In this document: piece by piece, positions 40,348 through 48,744 of the stretch
Numbering within the stretch: the stretch's first letter is position 1
Layout of the letters: each line of letters starts with the position of its first letter
Assembly (NCBI RefSeq): GCF_002873135.1
Contig: NZ_MCVI01000020.1
Span: forward strand, 1-52,037
DNA from: Shewanella sp. 10N.286.48.A6
GTDB taxonomy: Bacteria; Pseudomonadota; Gammaproteobacteria; Enterobacterales; Shewanellaceae
Length of the DNA stretch: 52,037 bases
Direction of reading: 5' to 3'
Translations under genes and position numbers: made by a program
The notes under the pieces: model-generated
Told to the model about the DNA's origin: nothing
Database searches by the model: none
What the model saw: the letters and a program-made list of their open reading frames with translations, nothing else

Positions 40348-40657
40348 ATTAATTAATTCTTATTGAGTTGTGTTTTAGATAATTATTCTGAGCTTATTCT
40401 TATCTGTATAGGTATACATGTCCAGTTTATCTCTAACGAGTTTAAATGTTTTGCCTGCTTGTGATTGGGGTTTATGATTCTTGTAACAAGGCTTGTGAGG
40501 ATGTTATTTTTATTCTTCATGTCACAGAATCTTTTTAATATGGAGCATTTATCAGCAGCTGAAATATTTTTCAGCATAAAGGGCTTATCTCTTTTATCAA
40601 TAACGGGTAAGGTATAGCTCAAATATGAGAACAATATATCTATTTAGGTATGCATTA
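40348..40657. other. Intergenic region upstream of the antiporter and peroxiredoxin genes
   Basis: An 83-codon minus-strand frame at 40383-40634 was considered and rejected: it lacks a ribosome site and family-like sequence. Both promoters must lie in this region and the next 100 bases. Nothing else clear is seen. Confidence 0.4.
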
Positions 40658-40697
40658 ATGCGAGCTATCTCGCATATTGCTGCAGTTCGGGTATAAT
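40658..40697 (+). promoter_or_regulatory. Peroxiredoxin promoter with overlapping inverted repeat
   Basis: A consensus TATAAT lies at 40692-40697, 60 bases before the start. A perfect 7-bp inverted repeat ATGCGAG-CTAT-CTCGCAT (40658-40675) covers the place where the -35 hexamer should be, which itself is poor (CTCGCA). This fits a regulator-dependent promoter. It does not match the spaced ATAG/CTAT pattern of OxyR. Confidence 0.5.
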
Positions 40698-40756
40698 GCC
40701 ATCCAGATTAACAGGCATTGTTTTAAATTTTTTCAATCCATAGATGGAGATATAAA

Positions 40757-41362
40757 ATGAGCGTATTAGTAGGCCGTCCGGCCCCAGATTTTACTGCCGC
40801 TGCGGTTCTTGGTACTGGTGAAATCGTTGATAGCTTCAACCTAGCGACTGCTATTAAAGGTAAGCAAGCTGTTGTTTTCTTTTACCCACTTGATTTCACT
40901 TTCGTGTGTCCTTCTGAGTTGATCGCATTTGATCACCGTATTGAAGAATTCACTAAACGCGGTGTTGAAGTTATTGGTGTTTCAATTGACTCTCAGTTCT
41001 CACACAACGCTTGGAGAAATACTTCAGTAGATAAAGGCGGTATTGGTGAAGTTAACTACACGTTAGTTGCTGACGTTAAACACGAAATCTGTAAAGCTTA
41101 CGATGTTGAGCATCCAGAAGCTGGTGTTGCTTTCCGTGCGTCTTTCTTAATCGACAAAGAAGGTCAAGTACGCCATCAAGTTGTTAACGATCTACCACTA
41201 GGTCGTAACGTTGATGAAATGCTACGTATGATCGATGCATTACAATTCCACGAAGAGCACGGTGAAGTTTGTCCTGCTGGTTGGGAAAAAGGCGACAAGG
41301 GTATGACTGCAACCACTGAAGGTGTTGCTTCTTACTTAAAAGATAATTCTGACCAGCTTTAA
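40757..41362 (+). CDS. Typical 2-Cys peroxiredoxin (Prx1/AhpC family)
   Basis: A thiol peroxidase that reduces H2O2 and organic peroxides. The peroxidatic cysteine is in DFTFVCPSELIAF (about residue 52) and the resolving cysteine in GEVCPAGWEKG (about residue 173). The 201-residue length and the C-terminal YLKDNSDQL tail mark the Prx1 group. No AhpF reductase is adjacent, so thioredoxin is the probable reductant. It is a single gene with a strong terminator and an operator-like palindrome upstream. Confidence 0.94.
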   Translation: MSVLVGRPAPDFTAAAVLGTGEIVDSFNLATAIKGKQAVVFFYPLDFTFVCPSELIAFDHRIEEFTKRGVEVIGVSIDSQFSHNAWRNTSVDKGGIGEVNYTLVADVKHEICKAYDVEHPEAGVAFRASFLIDKEGQVRHQVVNDLPLGRNVDEMLRMIDALQFHEEHGEVCPAGWEKGDKGMTATTEGVASYLKDNSDQL

Positions 41363-41382
41363 GTTATTAGCTAGTTAGATCT

Positions 41383-41409
41383 AAAAAAGCTGCCAATGGC
41401 AGCTTTTTT
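41383..41409. terminator. Terminator of the peroxiredoxin gene
   Basis: A perfect 12-bp inverted repeat AAAAAAGCTGCC with its complement around AAT, with T runs on both strands; it may also stop rnt transcripts. Confidence 0.9.
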
Positions 41410-41485
41410 GTTATTGGGACTTAATTAGTCCACAGTTTCTCTTTTTTAAAGCTGTTATATTTTTGCAAACAGCTAACATGCATGA

Positions 41486-42193
41486 CTACTGAGCTGTAGG
41501 TGTTATCGCAGTCACAGCACTGGTATCAAGCTCTGCAGAAGAATCTTCAGTGTCTTCTGCAACTGGCATAGGCCAGCCACCTAACGCTTTCCATCGATTG
41601 ACGATATAGCAAAAAAGTTCAGCAGTACGTTCAGTATCATATAAGGCGGAATGCGCTTCTTTATTATCAAAATCAATGCCGGCCATTTTACAGGCTTTGG
41701 CTAATACCGTATGACCAATAGCAAGACCTGCAAGAGTTGCGGTGTCAAAGGTCGCAAAAGGGTGGAATGGCGACCGTTTTAAATCATTTCGCTCAATGGC
41801 TTTATTTACAAAGCCAATATCAAATGCTGCATTATGGGCAACGATAATACAGCGATGACAGTCAGCAGCTTTTTGCGCTTTTTTAACCATCTTGAATATT
41901 TCTAGAAATGCTTGTTTTTCGTCAATAGCACCACGTAATGGATTGGTTGGATCAATCCCATTAAATGCTAAGGCTTCTGGTTCAAGATTGGCACCTTCAA
42001 AAGGCTCGATATGAAAGTGAATGGTTTTATCCAATTCGATTACGCCATCATCATTCATTTTAAGGGTGGTGACAGCTATTTCTAGCAACGCATCAGTTGC
42101 AGCATTAAATCCCGCAGTCTCGACATCGATAACTACAGGGAAGTAACCTCTAAAGCGGTGTTTGAATTTGTTTGCGTCGCAGATATCGCTCAT
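41486..42193 (-). CDS. rnt: Ribonuclease T
   Basis: A DEDD-family 3'-5' exoribonuclease that finishes the 3' ends of tRNA and other stable RNAs. Exo I motif is [11 protein letters not shown], Exo [17 protein letters not shown], and Exo [20 protein letters not shown]. The start is taken at ATG 42193 ([11 protein letters not shown]), preceded by GAGG. The 235 residues include a C-terminal acidic extension of about 20 residues relative to the E. coli enzyme. It is divergent from motY, an arrangement also known in vibrios. Confidence 0.94.
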   Translation of the reverse strand: MSDICDANKFKHRFRGYFPVVIDVETAGFNAATDALLEIAVTTLKMNDDGVIELDKTIHFHIEPFEGANLEPEALAFNGIDPTNPLRGAIDEKQAFLEIFKMVKKAQKAADCHRCIIVAHNAAFDIGFVNKAIERNDLKRSPFHPFATFDTATLAGLAIGHTVLAKACKMAGIDFDNKEAHSALYDTERTAELFCYIVNRWKALGGWPMPVAEDTEDSSAELDTSAVTAITPTAQ

Positions 42194-42274
42194 TAAAAAC
42201 CTCATTCTTCATTCTGGCGGCTATTATGCTAAAACTGCGCCTCGGTGTCATGTTTGATCGGCGAATAATTCTGC

Positions 42275-42301
42275 TAAAGGAAAATTAAATACTGCCGATA
42301 A
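42275..42301 (+). promoter_or_regulatory. Sigma-28 (FliA) flagellar promoter of motY
   Basis: TAAA (42275-42278) is followed by exactly 15 bases and then GCCGATAA (42294-42301), a perfect match to the FliA core. It lies 31 bases before the motY ATG. It places motY in the late flagellar gene class. Confidence 0.85.
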
Positions 42302-42332
42302 AAAATATGTGATCAGCAATCGGGATGTTTTT

Positions 42333-43202
42333 ATGTGGCGTAAATTACTTTTAGTAAGCAGTTTTTGTTTTGTATCTTCAGCACAAGCTGATTTACAACA
42401 ATATGTTGCGTCTCTTGATGACTCTATGTGGCGCCTAAGCGAAAATAGCCCGATAGAGTGTCGGCTTGAACATGACATCCCTGCATACGGCAAAGCTATT
42501 TTCACTAGTCGTGCTGGTAAAGACTTAAATTTGAACTTTAGTCTTGATATGTGGAATAAACCCGATCAAATCACCGAGGCGCAACTGATAAGTAAAGCGC
42601 CCCAATGGCGCCCAGGCGTTAATGCAAAAGAGATCACCACCTTAACTTACCATAAGCAGTTTAACGGTGAAGTGCCACGTAAAGCAGCTTGGTCGATGCT
42701 GACTGAATTAAGTAAAGGCATGCAGCCGACTTTTTATTATGCTGATTGGTATAACCGCACTGATAAAGTCGCGGTAGGGTTATCAGCAGCTAATTTTGGT
42801 GGTGAATATCGTCAATTCCGTTCTTGTTTGGCTACGCTATTACCTTATAGTTTTGACGATATCGCATTTACTGTACTTAACTATGAAGCAGGCGGCACCG
42901 CATTAACCCGTTTCTCTAAGCTTCAATTAAACCGAGTGCAGGAATACTTATCTTATGACTCTGATGTTGAGCTAGTGTTTGTTGACGCTTATACCGATAG
43001 TTATGGTGGGCGTTCGGTTAACCAAAGGGTATCGGATAGACGGGCCGATTCTGTGGCTGATTTATTAGTTGCCAGTGGCATTGAGCAAAGCAGAATCCAT
43101 AAAACCGGTCACGGTGAAAGACGCCATGTTGCATCGAATCAACTCTCTGAAGAAAGAGATCGTAACCGTCGAGTAGTGATTAAAATTTCTAAAACGATTT
43201 AA
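42333..43202 (+). CDS. motY: MotY, T-ring protein of the sodium-driven flagellar motor
   Basis: A periplasmic protein that, with MotX, anchors the Na+-type stator around the polar flagellar motor. A signal peptide ends in SSAQA (residues 1-19 from the start MWRKLLLV). The MotY N-domain follows (MWRLSENSPIECRLEHDIPAYGKAIF in pieces). The C-terminal OmpA-like peptidoglycan-binding domain lies around 190-289 (DAYTDSYGGRSVNQRVSDRRA; GHGERRHVASN). The start is set at ATG 42333; an upstream in-frame GTG at 42309 lacks a ribosome site. The sigma-28 promoter and neighbouring rnt support the call. Confidence 0.92.
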   Translation: MWRKLLLVSSFCFVSSAQADLQQYVASLDDSMWRLSENSPIECRLEHDIPAYGKAIFTSRAGKDLNLNFSLDMWNKPDQITEAQLISKAPQWRPGVNAKEITTLTYHKQFNGEVPRKAAWSMLTELSKGMQPTFYYADWYNRTDKVAVGLSAANFGGEYRQFRSCLATLLPYSFDDIAFTVLNYEAGGTALTRFSKLQLNRVQEYLSYDSDVELVFVDAYTDSYGGRSVNQRVSDRRADSVADLLVASGIEQSRIHKTGHGERRHVASNQLSEERDRNRRVVIKISKTI

Positions 43203-43227
43203 CCTACAGATGATAAATTTTCTAATT

Positions 43228-43255
43228 GGCTTAGTCGGGTGATTAGGCCTTTTTT
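43228..43255 (+). terminator. Terminator of motY
   Basis: GGCTTAGTC and GATTAGGCC pair over 9 bases with two G-U pairs around GGGT, followed by six T residues. Confidence 0.7.
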
Positions 43256-43292
43256 GTCTCTACTATTTCTGTATTATTCTCGAAAAATAGGC

Positions 43293-43320
43293 AAAAAAAT
43301 ACCCGCTTAAAGTAAGCGGG
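43293..43320 (-). terminator. Minus-strand terminator with no annotated gene upstream
   Basis: On the minus strand a perfect 8-bp stem CCCGCTTA/TAAGCGGG with a 3-base loop is followed by TATTTTTTT. The T run is on the minus strand only. No minus-strand protein gene lies within the 480 bases to its right, so it probably ends a small RNA. Confidence 0.65.
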
Positions 43321-43420
43321 CAAACAATTTGTATTCACAAATTCAAGGAAGGAAGTCAAGCATAAGAACCAGGGATAAGTTGAGGTATTGGGATACATCA
43401 ACTAGAAGTTCTTGGTTTTC
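43293..43420 (-). ncRNA. Candidate small RNA ending at the 43293 terminator
   Basis: Reading leftward from about 43420 there are nested stems: AAGAAC/GTTCTT, GTTGA/TCAAC and GTAT/ATAC, the last closing a C-rich loop. A pyrimidine-rich stretch CTTCCTTCCTTG follows, complementary to Shine-Dalgarno-like sequence, then the terminator. TATAGA near 43421-43426 is a possible -10. The 5' end is not defined by the sequence. A CsrA-sponge reading on the plus strand (several GGA motifs) is a less likely alternative, because the terminator faces the other way. Confidence 0.4.
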
Positions 43421-43839
43421 TATAACTCAGTAAGCTATGTCAACTTAATAAGCTATGTCCTGAAAACAAGGCGTATATTAGAGACTTTGCTCTAAGCTGA
43501 CAAACTAGAAAAATTTCGACTTCGAATTAAAAAAACTAATGTAACTTTAGGTTGAGCTTTAGCGTTTAAGCACCCATTTATGAAGTAATAGCGCTATAAG
43601 TAAATGAATAATCATCTGGCGTGCATATTTAGTCGAAAGTGTGCGGTATTGGATGATAATCAATTGTTAAGTTATTCAATTAAAGTACCTGGCTAATTAT
43701 TTTTATTCGAAATTATCTTGTGATAAGCCTATGAAATAGTCTTGTAATCCCTAAATAAATACAGATTTTCGCAATAATTATATTTTGAGGTATATTACTT
43801 TCAGGCATGAAGCCACAATGCAAAAGAAGGTTGCTTAAA
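43421..43839. other. Intergenic region upstream of the prolyl oligopeptidase gene
   Basis: No gene is seen. An 11-base direct repeat TAAGCTATGTC occurs at 43431-43441 and 43449-43459 (18-base period), just upstream of the candidate minus-strand RNA, and could be a regulator site. Confidence 0.4.
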
Positions 43840-46014
43840 ATGATAATAAAAATGCCCTTATTACAGGGTTCACTACTCTCCATTGTCCTTGGAACTGCAC
43901 TTACTGCTTGTCAACACGCACCAGACTCTACGGTAGAACAAGTCACAAGTACCACTAAATATTCTTATCCAAATACAGTCGAACAAGATTTGGTTGAAAC
44001 ACTACACGGTGTGAGTGTTGCCGATCCTTTCAGACATTTAGAGCAAAATACACCAGAAACTGAACAGTGGGTTAAACAACAACAAGATTTTGGTAGCCAG
44101 TATTTAAATAACATTAACAACAAGCAAGCTGTGGTTGATCGCATTACAGCATTATGGAATTTTGAGAAAGTGTCAGCGCCATTTGAAAATGGCTCAAATA
44201 CTTTTTTCTATCAAAATGACGGGTTGCAGTCACAGTCTGTGTTGTATGTAACTGATAAAGCTGGTAATACCAAAGAATTACTTAACCCCAATACACTTTC
44301 TGAAAACGGTACCGTTGCGCTATCTGGTGTTTCGGTCAGTAATGACGGTAAAACACTGGCCTACGGCGTTTCAAAATCTGGATCTGACTGGCAGCAGTGG
44401 CAGTTCATTGATATTGCCTCAGGCGCAGCGCTGGCCGATAAACTGCAGTGGATTAAGTTTTCAACCGCCACGTGGGACGCCAATAACCAAGGTGTTTATT
44501 ATTCTCGCTATGATGCACCAGCCGGTGGCGATGCACTTGCTGATGTCAATTTTAATCAAAAAGTGTATTACCACAAAATTGGTACCCAGCAAGCTGAAGA
44601 TATACTTATTTATGAGCGCCCACAAAACAAAGATTGGGGCTTTGGGGCTGAAATAACCGAAAAGGGCGACTACTTATTAATAACTGTCTCTCAAGGCACT
44701 GATAGCCGCAATCGGTTCTTCTATAAGTCACTGCAATCTGCTGATGCTGAAGTGGTTGAGTTAATCACCGATTTAGAAGCTCAATATGTTTTCCTTGGTA
44801 ATGATGAAGAGCATTTCTATTTTAAGACAGATTTAGATGCGCCAAATGGAAAAGTTATTGAGATAAATATTAATCGTCCAGAAAAAGCCCATTGGCAAAC
44901 CATTATCCCTGAGTCTAGCGATCCCATTAACGATATTGCGATTGTCCATGATCATTTTGTAGTGAGTTACCTACATGATGTATTAGGTAAAGTATCGATA
45001 TACGGTTTAAATGGCACCAAAAGGCAAGATGTTGCGCTTCCAGGTAAAGGCCGTGTTTTAGGACCATACGGAAAACGCAGTAAAGATTATTTCTATTTTG
45101 CCTTCAATAGCTATGTGCAACCGCAAACGATTTATAAATTTGATTTTAGAAGCGGTGAAACCAGTTTATATAATCAGCCTAAAGTTTCGTTTAATCCCGA
45201 TGACTACGTTTCTGAGCAAGTGTTTTATACCAGTAAAGATGGCACCCGTATTCCAATGATGGTGTCTTATAAAAAAGGGGTAACCCTTAATGGCAACAAC
45301 CCAACACTGCTCTATGCCTATGGTGGCTTTTCGATTTCGATGACACCACGTTTTAGCCCTGCAAATATTGCTTGGCTCGATATGGGCGGAATATATGCCG
45401 TTCCCAATATCCGCGGCGGGGCAGAATATGGCGAAAGTTGGCATCAAGCAGGCATGTTCGATAAAAAGCAGAATGTGTTTGATGACTATTATGCTGCTGC
45501 GGAATACCTGATTGATAATGGTTACACCAACAAATCAAAGTTAGGCGCTTATGGTCGCAGTAATGGTGGTTTATTGATGGGCGCGGTATTAACACAGCGA
45601 CCTGATTTATTTGCCGCAGTACTGCCAGCGGTCGGTGTGCTAGATATGCTACGGTTTCAGAAGTTCACCATAGGTTGGGCCTGGGTCAGTGAATATGGCA
45701 GCGCGGATGTGGCTGAGCAATTCCCTGCATTATTAGCTTACTCTCCGTATCATAATGTCAAACCTGGGAATTATCCTGCCACTATGGTGATGACAGCAGA
45801 TCATGATGACCGCGTTGTGCCACTGCATAGCTTTAAATTTGCAGCTATGATGCAAAAACATCAACAAGCAAACAAGCCGGTGATTATGCGTATTGAGTCC
45901 AATGCTGGTCATGGCTCTGGTAAACCTACTGCCATGAAAATTGATGAAGCTGCAGATATATACAGTTTCTTGTGGCACAGTTTTGGTTTAGCCATTCCCG
46001 CTAAAATTCATTAG
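43840..46014 (+). CDS. Prolyl oligopeptidase family (S9A) serine peptidase, predicted lipoprotein
   Basis: A peptidase cleaving short peptides after proline. The N-terminus carries a lipoprotein signal ending in ALTAC (lipobox Cys), so it is probably anchored in the envelope. A beta-propeller domain spans about residues 70-440. The alpha/beta-hydrolase domain follows: nucleophile in GRSNGGLLMG, aspartate in DHDDRVVPLHSF and histidine in NAGHGSGKP. ATG at 43840 follows GAAGG and is preferred; ATG 43807 would add 11 basic residues. Length about 724 is normal. A single gene. Confidence 0.9.
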   Translation: MIIKMPLLQGSLLSIVLGTALTACQHAPDSTVEQVTSTTKYSYPNTVEQDLVETLHGVSVADPFRHLEQNTPETEQWVKQQQDFGSQYLNNINNKQAVVDRITALWNFEKVSAPFENGSNTFFYQNDGLQSQSVLYVTDKAGNTKELLNPNTLSENGTVALSGVSVSNDGKTLAYGVSKSGSDWQQWQFIDIASGAALADKLQWIKFSTATWDANNQGVYYSRYDAPAGGDALADVNFNQKVYYHKIGTQQAEDILIYERPQNKDWGFGAEITEKGDYLLITVSQGTDSRNRFFYKSLQSADAEVVELITDLEAQYVFLGNDEEHFYFKTDLDAPNGKVIEININRPEKAHWQTIIPESSDPINDIAIVHDHFVVSYLHDVLGKVSIYGLNGTKRQDVALPGKGRVLGPYGKRSKDYFYFAFNSYVQPQTIYKFDFRSGETSLYNQPKVSFNPDDYVSEQVFYTSKDGTRIPMMVSYKKGVTLNGNNPTLLYAYGGFSISMTPRFSPANIAWLDMGGIYAVPNIRGGAEYGESWHQAGMFDKKQNVFDDYYAAAEYLIDNGYTNKSKLGAYGRSNGGLLMGAVLTQRPDLFAAVLPAVGVLDMLRFQKFTIGWAWVSEYGSADVAEQFPALLAYSPYHNVKPGNYPATMVMTADHDDRVVPLHSFKFAAMMQKHQQANKPVIMRIESNAGHGSGKPTAMKIDEAADIYSFLWHSFGLAIPAKIH

Positions 46015-46228
46015 TGATAATTTATGTTGAGATTACTATCTTGAAAGGCCTAGATTTACAGCCTATTCGTGATGTTAATCTCAATTTTTATGTTACCTAA
46101 ATGTAACTGCAAAAGGCGCTAACATTAAACTTTATTCATTTGCCGCTAATATCTCTGCAAAAGCCATATTTTAATGCCAAATTAAGTCTTAAACCCTAAA
46201 ATAATCCCCGTTTTGCTAGGTCGCTTTG
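46015..46228. other. Gap upstream of the Tol-Pal promoter
   Basis: No gene or clear terminator is seen after the peptidase stop. The first candidate structure is the promoter at 46229. Confidence 0.4.
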
Positions 46229-46257
46229 TTCACAAGCGTGGTGGTACTCGGTATAGT
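46229..46257 (+). promoter_or_regulatory. Sigma-70 promoter of the ybgC-tol-pal operon
   Basis: TTCACA (46229-46234), a 17-base spacer and TATAGT (46252-46257) lie about 40 bases before ybgC. Confidence 0.55.
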
Positions 46258-46295
46258 AAGCCATCTTTATTACGCAAAATTCACAATCGCTAATT

Positions 46296-46694
46296 ATGTT
46301 TACATGGCCTATTTCTATTTATTATGAAGACACCGATGCTGGTGGTGTTGTTTATCATTCTAATTATTTAAACTTTTTCGAACGTGCTCGCACAGAGTGG
46401 TTAAAAGCTATGGGAATAAAGCAAACTGAATTGTTAGCTAATGACATTGCTTTTGTGGTGAAACATGCTGAGCTAGACTTTAAAGTTGCAGCAAGATTCG
46501 AGCAGAACTTAATTGTTGAATCTGAGCTGACAGAATTAAAAAAAGCTTCGCTGATATTTAAACAGCGATTGCTAGATGATAATGGTGTTAGCTATTGTGA
46601 AGCCACTATTGTTGTCGCTTGTATTGCTTTATCTCGAATGAGACCTAGGGCTATTCCATCCAATATTGTGCAGGAGTTTAATCGTGCAAGCTGA
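46296..46694 (+). CDS. ybgC: Tol-Pal-associated acyl-CoA thioesterase YbgC
   Basis: A 132-residue hot-dog-fold thioesterase; in E. coli it acts on acyl-CoAs and associates with phospholipid enzymes at the membrane. The active-site segment [24 protein letters not shown] with the catalytic aspartate starts near residue 9. First gene of the Tol-Pal operon; its end overlaps the tolQ start by 11 bases. Confidence 0.94.
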   Translation: MFTWPISIYYEDTDAGGVVYHSNYLNFFERARTEWLKAMGIKQTELLANDIAFVVKHAELDFKVAARFEQNLIVESELTELKKASLIFKQRLLDDNGVSYCEATIVVACIALSRMRPRAIPSNIVQEFNRAS

Positions 46695-47373
46695 AATTTC
46701 TTTTATCGGTCTTTTTTTAGAGGCAAGTCTTCTCGTTAAGTTAGTGATGCTAACCTTATTATGTTTATCTATTGCCTCGTGGGCGGTAATCATTCAGCGC
46801 CGTAAATTGCTCAATTCAGCCCGCGCTAAATCAATAAAATTTGAAGATACTTTTTGGTCTGGTGTGGATTTGAATAAACTTTACAAAGAGTTGTCAATTC
46901 GTGGTGAATCATTGACAGGCCTTGAAGCATTATTTGTCGCAGGCTTTAAAGAGTACTCTCGCTTGAGTTCAGCAAACAGTAAGTCTCCTGAAGCTGTTAT
47001 GGACGGCACATCAAGGGCTATGCGAGTCAGTTTATCCCGTGAAGTTGAAAAACTTGATACTCATTTACCTTTATTAGCCACAATCGGTTCAACCAGCCCT
47101 TATATCGGCCTGTTCGGTACAGTATGGGGCATTATGAATTCATTTATTGCATTGGGCACAGTAGAAAATGCCACTTTAACTATGGTAGCGCCGGGTATTG
47201 CTGAAGCTTTGATCGCGACAGCTATGGGGTTATTTGCTGCTATTCCAGCTGTTATTGCCTATAACCGTTTCTCGACACAAGTAGAAAAACTTGAAATGGC
47301 CCACGTTAACTTTATGGAAGAATTTTCTAACATATTACAACGCCAAGCCTACAGCGAGAAGGAATCGGTGTAA
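46684..47373 (+). CDS. tolQ: TolQ, proton-channel subunit of the Tol-Pal complex
   Basis: An inner-membrane ExbB/MotA-like protein with three membrane helices. With TolR it uses proton flow to drive TolA during outer-membrane constriction. The conserved block [24 protein letters not shown] and the third helix [25 protein letters not shown] are visible. The start is GTG 46684, with AGGAG at good spacing, giving 229 residues (E. coli 230); the frame back to 46666 lacks such a site. Its TAA overlaps the tolR ATG by one base. Confidence 0.95.
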   Translation: MQAEISFIGLFLEASLLVKLVMLTLLCLSIASWAVIIQRRKLLNSARAKSIKFEDTFWSGVDLNKLYKELSIRGESLTGLEALFVAGFKEYSRLSSANSKSPEAVMDGTSRAMRVSLSREVEKLDTHLPLLATIGSTSPYIGLFGTVWGIMNSFIALGTVENATLTMVAPGIAEALIATAMGLFAAIPAVIAYNRFSTQVEKLEMAHVNFMEEFSNILQRQAYSEKESV

Positions 47374-47798
47374 TGTATCAACGCAAGCGCCGCCGTCCAG
47401 TTGCCGAAATTAATGTTGTACCCTATATCGACGTAATGTTGGTGCTGCTTATTATTTTTATGGTGACAGCGCCAATTGTTTCACAAGGCGTAAAGGTGGA
47501 ACTACCTCAAGGTAAAGCTGAACCATTATCGGCAGAAAGCAAACCGCCTATCGTTGCCTCAATTGATGAGTTTGGTGAATACTTTCTGAATGTGGGCAGC
47601 GGATCAAATAACGATCCACTCTCATTGGATGAAATTTCAGTGCAAGTGGGTGCAATGATCCAGCTTGAGCCAGAAAGACCTGTAGTTGTAAAAGCCGATC
47701 GTCGCATAGCATATGAAAACGTGATTCAACTCATGGTCAGCTTACAAGGTGCGGGTGTGCCTGCGGTGGGCTTAATGACTGATTCGCCTGAGGAGTAG
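47373..47798 (+). CDS. tolR: TolR
   Basis: A 141-residue inner-membrane protein of the ExbD family. One N-terminal helix contains the functional aspartate (INVVPYIDVMLVLLIIFMV), followed by a periplasmic domain. It works with TolQ as the proton-driven motor. It overlaps tolQ by one base and ends 4 bases before the tolA GTG. Confidence 0.95.
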   Translation: MYQRKRRRPVAEINVVPYIDVMLVLLIIFMVTAPIVSQGVKVELPQGKAEPLSAESKPPIVASIDEFGEYFLNVGSGSNNDPLSLDEISVQVGAMIQLEPERPVVVKADRRIAYENVIQLMVSLQGAGVPAVGLMTDSPEE

Positions 47799-47802
47799 TT
47801 TG

Positions 47803-48735
47803 GTGGCTGTTAAATCTGAATTAACTTTACCCGTTGTTATTTCTGCCGGCATTCATATTGGGGTAATCGTGGTGCTTGCTTTAGGCATTAGTTTTGAAGA
47901 TAAACCTAAACATTTACCACAAACTCAATCTGAACCCATCGTTCAGGCCGTTGTGGTTGATCAGCAGCGTATTAATGACCATGCTGAAAAACTTAAACAA
48001 CAACGAAGCGATGCCGAGCGAAAAGAAAAACAACGTCAAGCTGAAATCGATAGGCAAGCGCGCAAAGCTAGAGAAGAAGTGCGAAAAGAACAAGAACGTA
48101 TTAAGCAGCTTGAAATTCAACGTAAGCAAAAAGAGCAAGAAACCATAAAAGCCAATAATGCCGCTAAGGCTGCGCAGCAAAAAGAAGCTGCAGAAAAAGC
48201 CAAAGCAGAAAAGGCCGCTGAACTTCGTAAACAGCAAGAAGCGCAGCGTATAGCTGCAGAGAAAAAAGCTGAAGAAAAGCGCCAGCGTGAAGAAGCTGCA
48301 GCTGCTAAAAAGCGTGAAGAAGACAGAAAACGTAAAGAAGAAGCTGAACGTAAACGTAAAGCCGAAGAGGCTGAGCGTGCTCGCCAGGAAAAAGAAATGG
48401 CAGATGCAATGGCTGCTGAGCAAGTTGCCTTATCTGCAACCCGTAATAAACAGGTTGTATCTGAGGTAAACAAGTATACCGCGATGATTAAATCAACTAT
48501 CCAACGTAATTTGGTTGTTGATGAGTCAATGCGTGGTAAAAGTTGCCGCGTGTTAATTCGATTAGCGCCAGATGGCTTTGTTACCGCGAGTCAAACATTA
48601 AGTGGCGATCAAGTTGTTTGTCGTGCAGCGAAAGCTGCGATAAATAAAGCAGGGCGGTTACCGGTTTCTTCTGAAGCTGATGTGTATAACAAAATGAAAG
48701 AAATTAATTTAACCGTATCACCGGAATTTAATTAA
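47803..48735 (+). CDS. tolA: TolA
   Basis: A 310-residue protein that spans the periplasm from the TolQR motor to TolB/Pal. An N-terminal membrane helix (about 8-30) is followed by a very long Lys/Glu/Ala/Arg-rich helical domain II (about 60-210). The C-terminal domain III has two cysteines (GKSCRVLIRL; DQVVCRAAK). Start GTG 47803 lies 7 bases after AGGAG; a TTG three bases earlier is too close. Domain composition is typical. Confidence 0.93.
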   Translation: MAVKSELTLPVVISAGIHIGVIVVLALGISFEDKPKHLPQTQSEPIVQAVVVDQQRINDHAEKLKQQRSDAERKEKQRQAEIDRQARKAREEVRKEQERIKQLEIQRKQKEQETIKANNAAKAAQQKEAAEKAKAEKAAELRKQQEAQRIAAEKKAEEKRQREEAAAAKKREEDRKRKEEAERKRKAEEAERARQEKEMADAMAAEQVALSATRNKQVVSEVNKYTAMIKSTIQRNLVVDESMRGKSCRVLIRLAPDGFVTASQTLSGDQVVCRAAKAAINKAGRLPVSSEADVYNKMKEINLTVSPEFN

Positions 48736-48744
48736 AGGGGTCAC

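Noticed and set aside
40383..40634. 83-codon minus-strand frame upstream of the antiporter gene
   Set aside because: No family-like sequence, no Shine-Dalgarno, and located where the promoters are expected.
40640..40668. OxyR site upstream of the peroxiredoxin gene
   Set aside because: Two CTAT elements are present but 25 bases apart, not in the 22-base register of the OxyR pattern.
42248..42505. 85-codon minus-strand frame
   Set aside because: It overlaps the motY promoter and its first codons in antisense; motY is well supported.
47914..48473. Long antisense frames inside tolA
   Set aside because: They arise from the repetitive Lys/Glu/Ala codons of the TolA helix and give low-complexity Phe/Leu/Ser-rich sequence.
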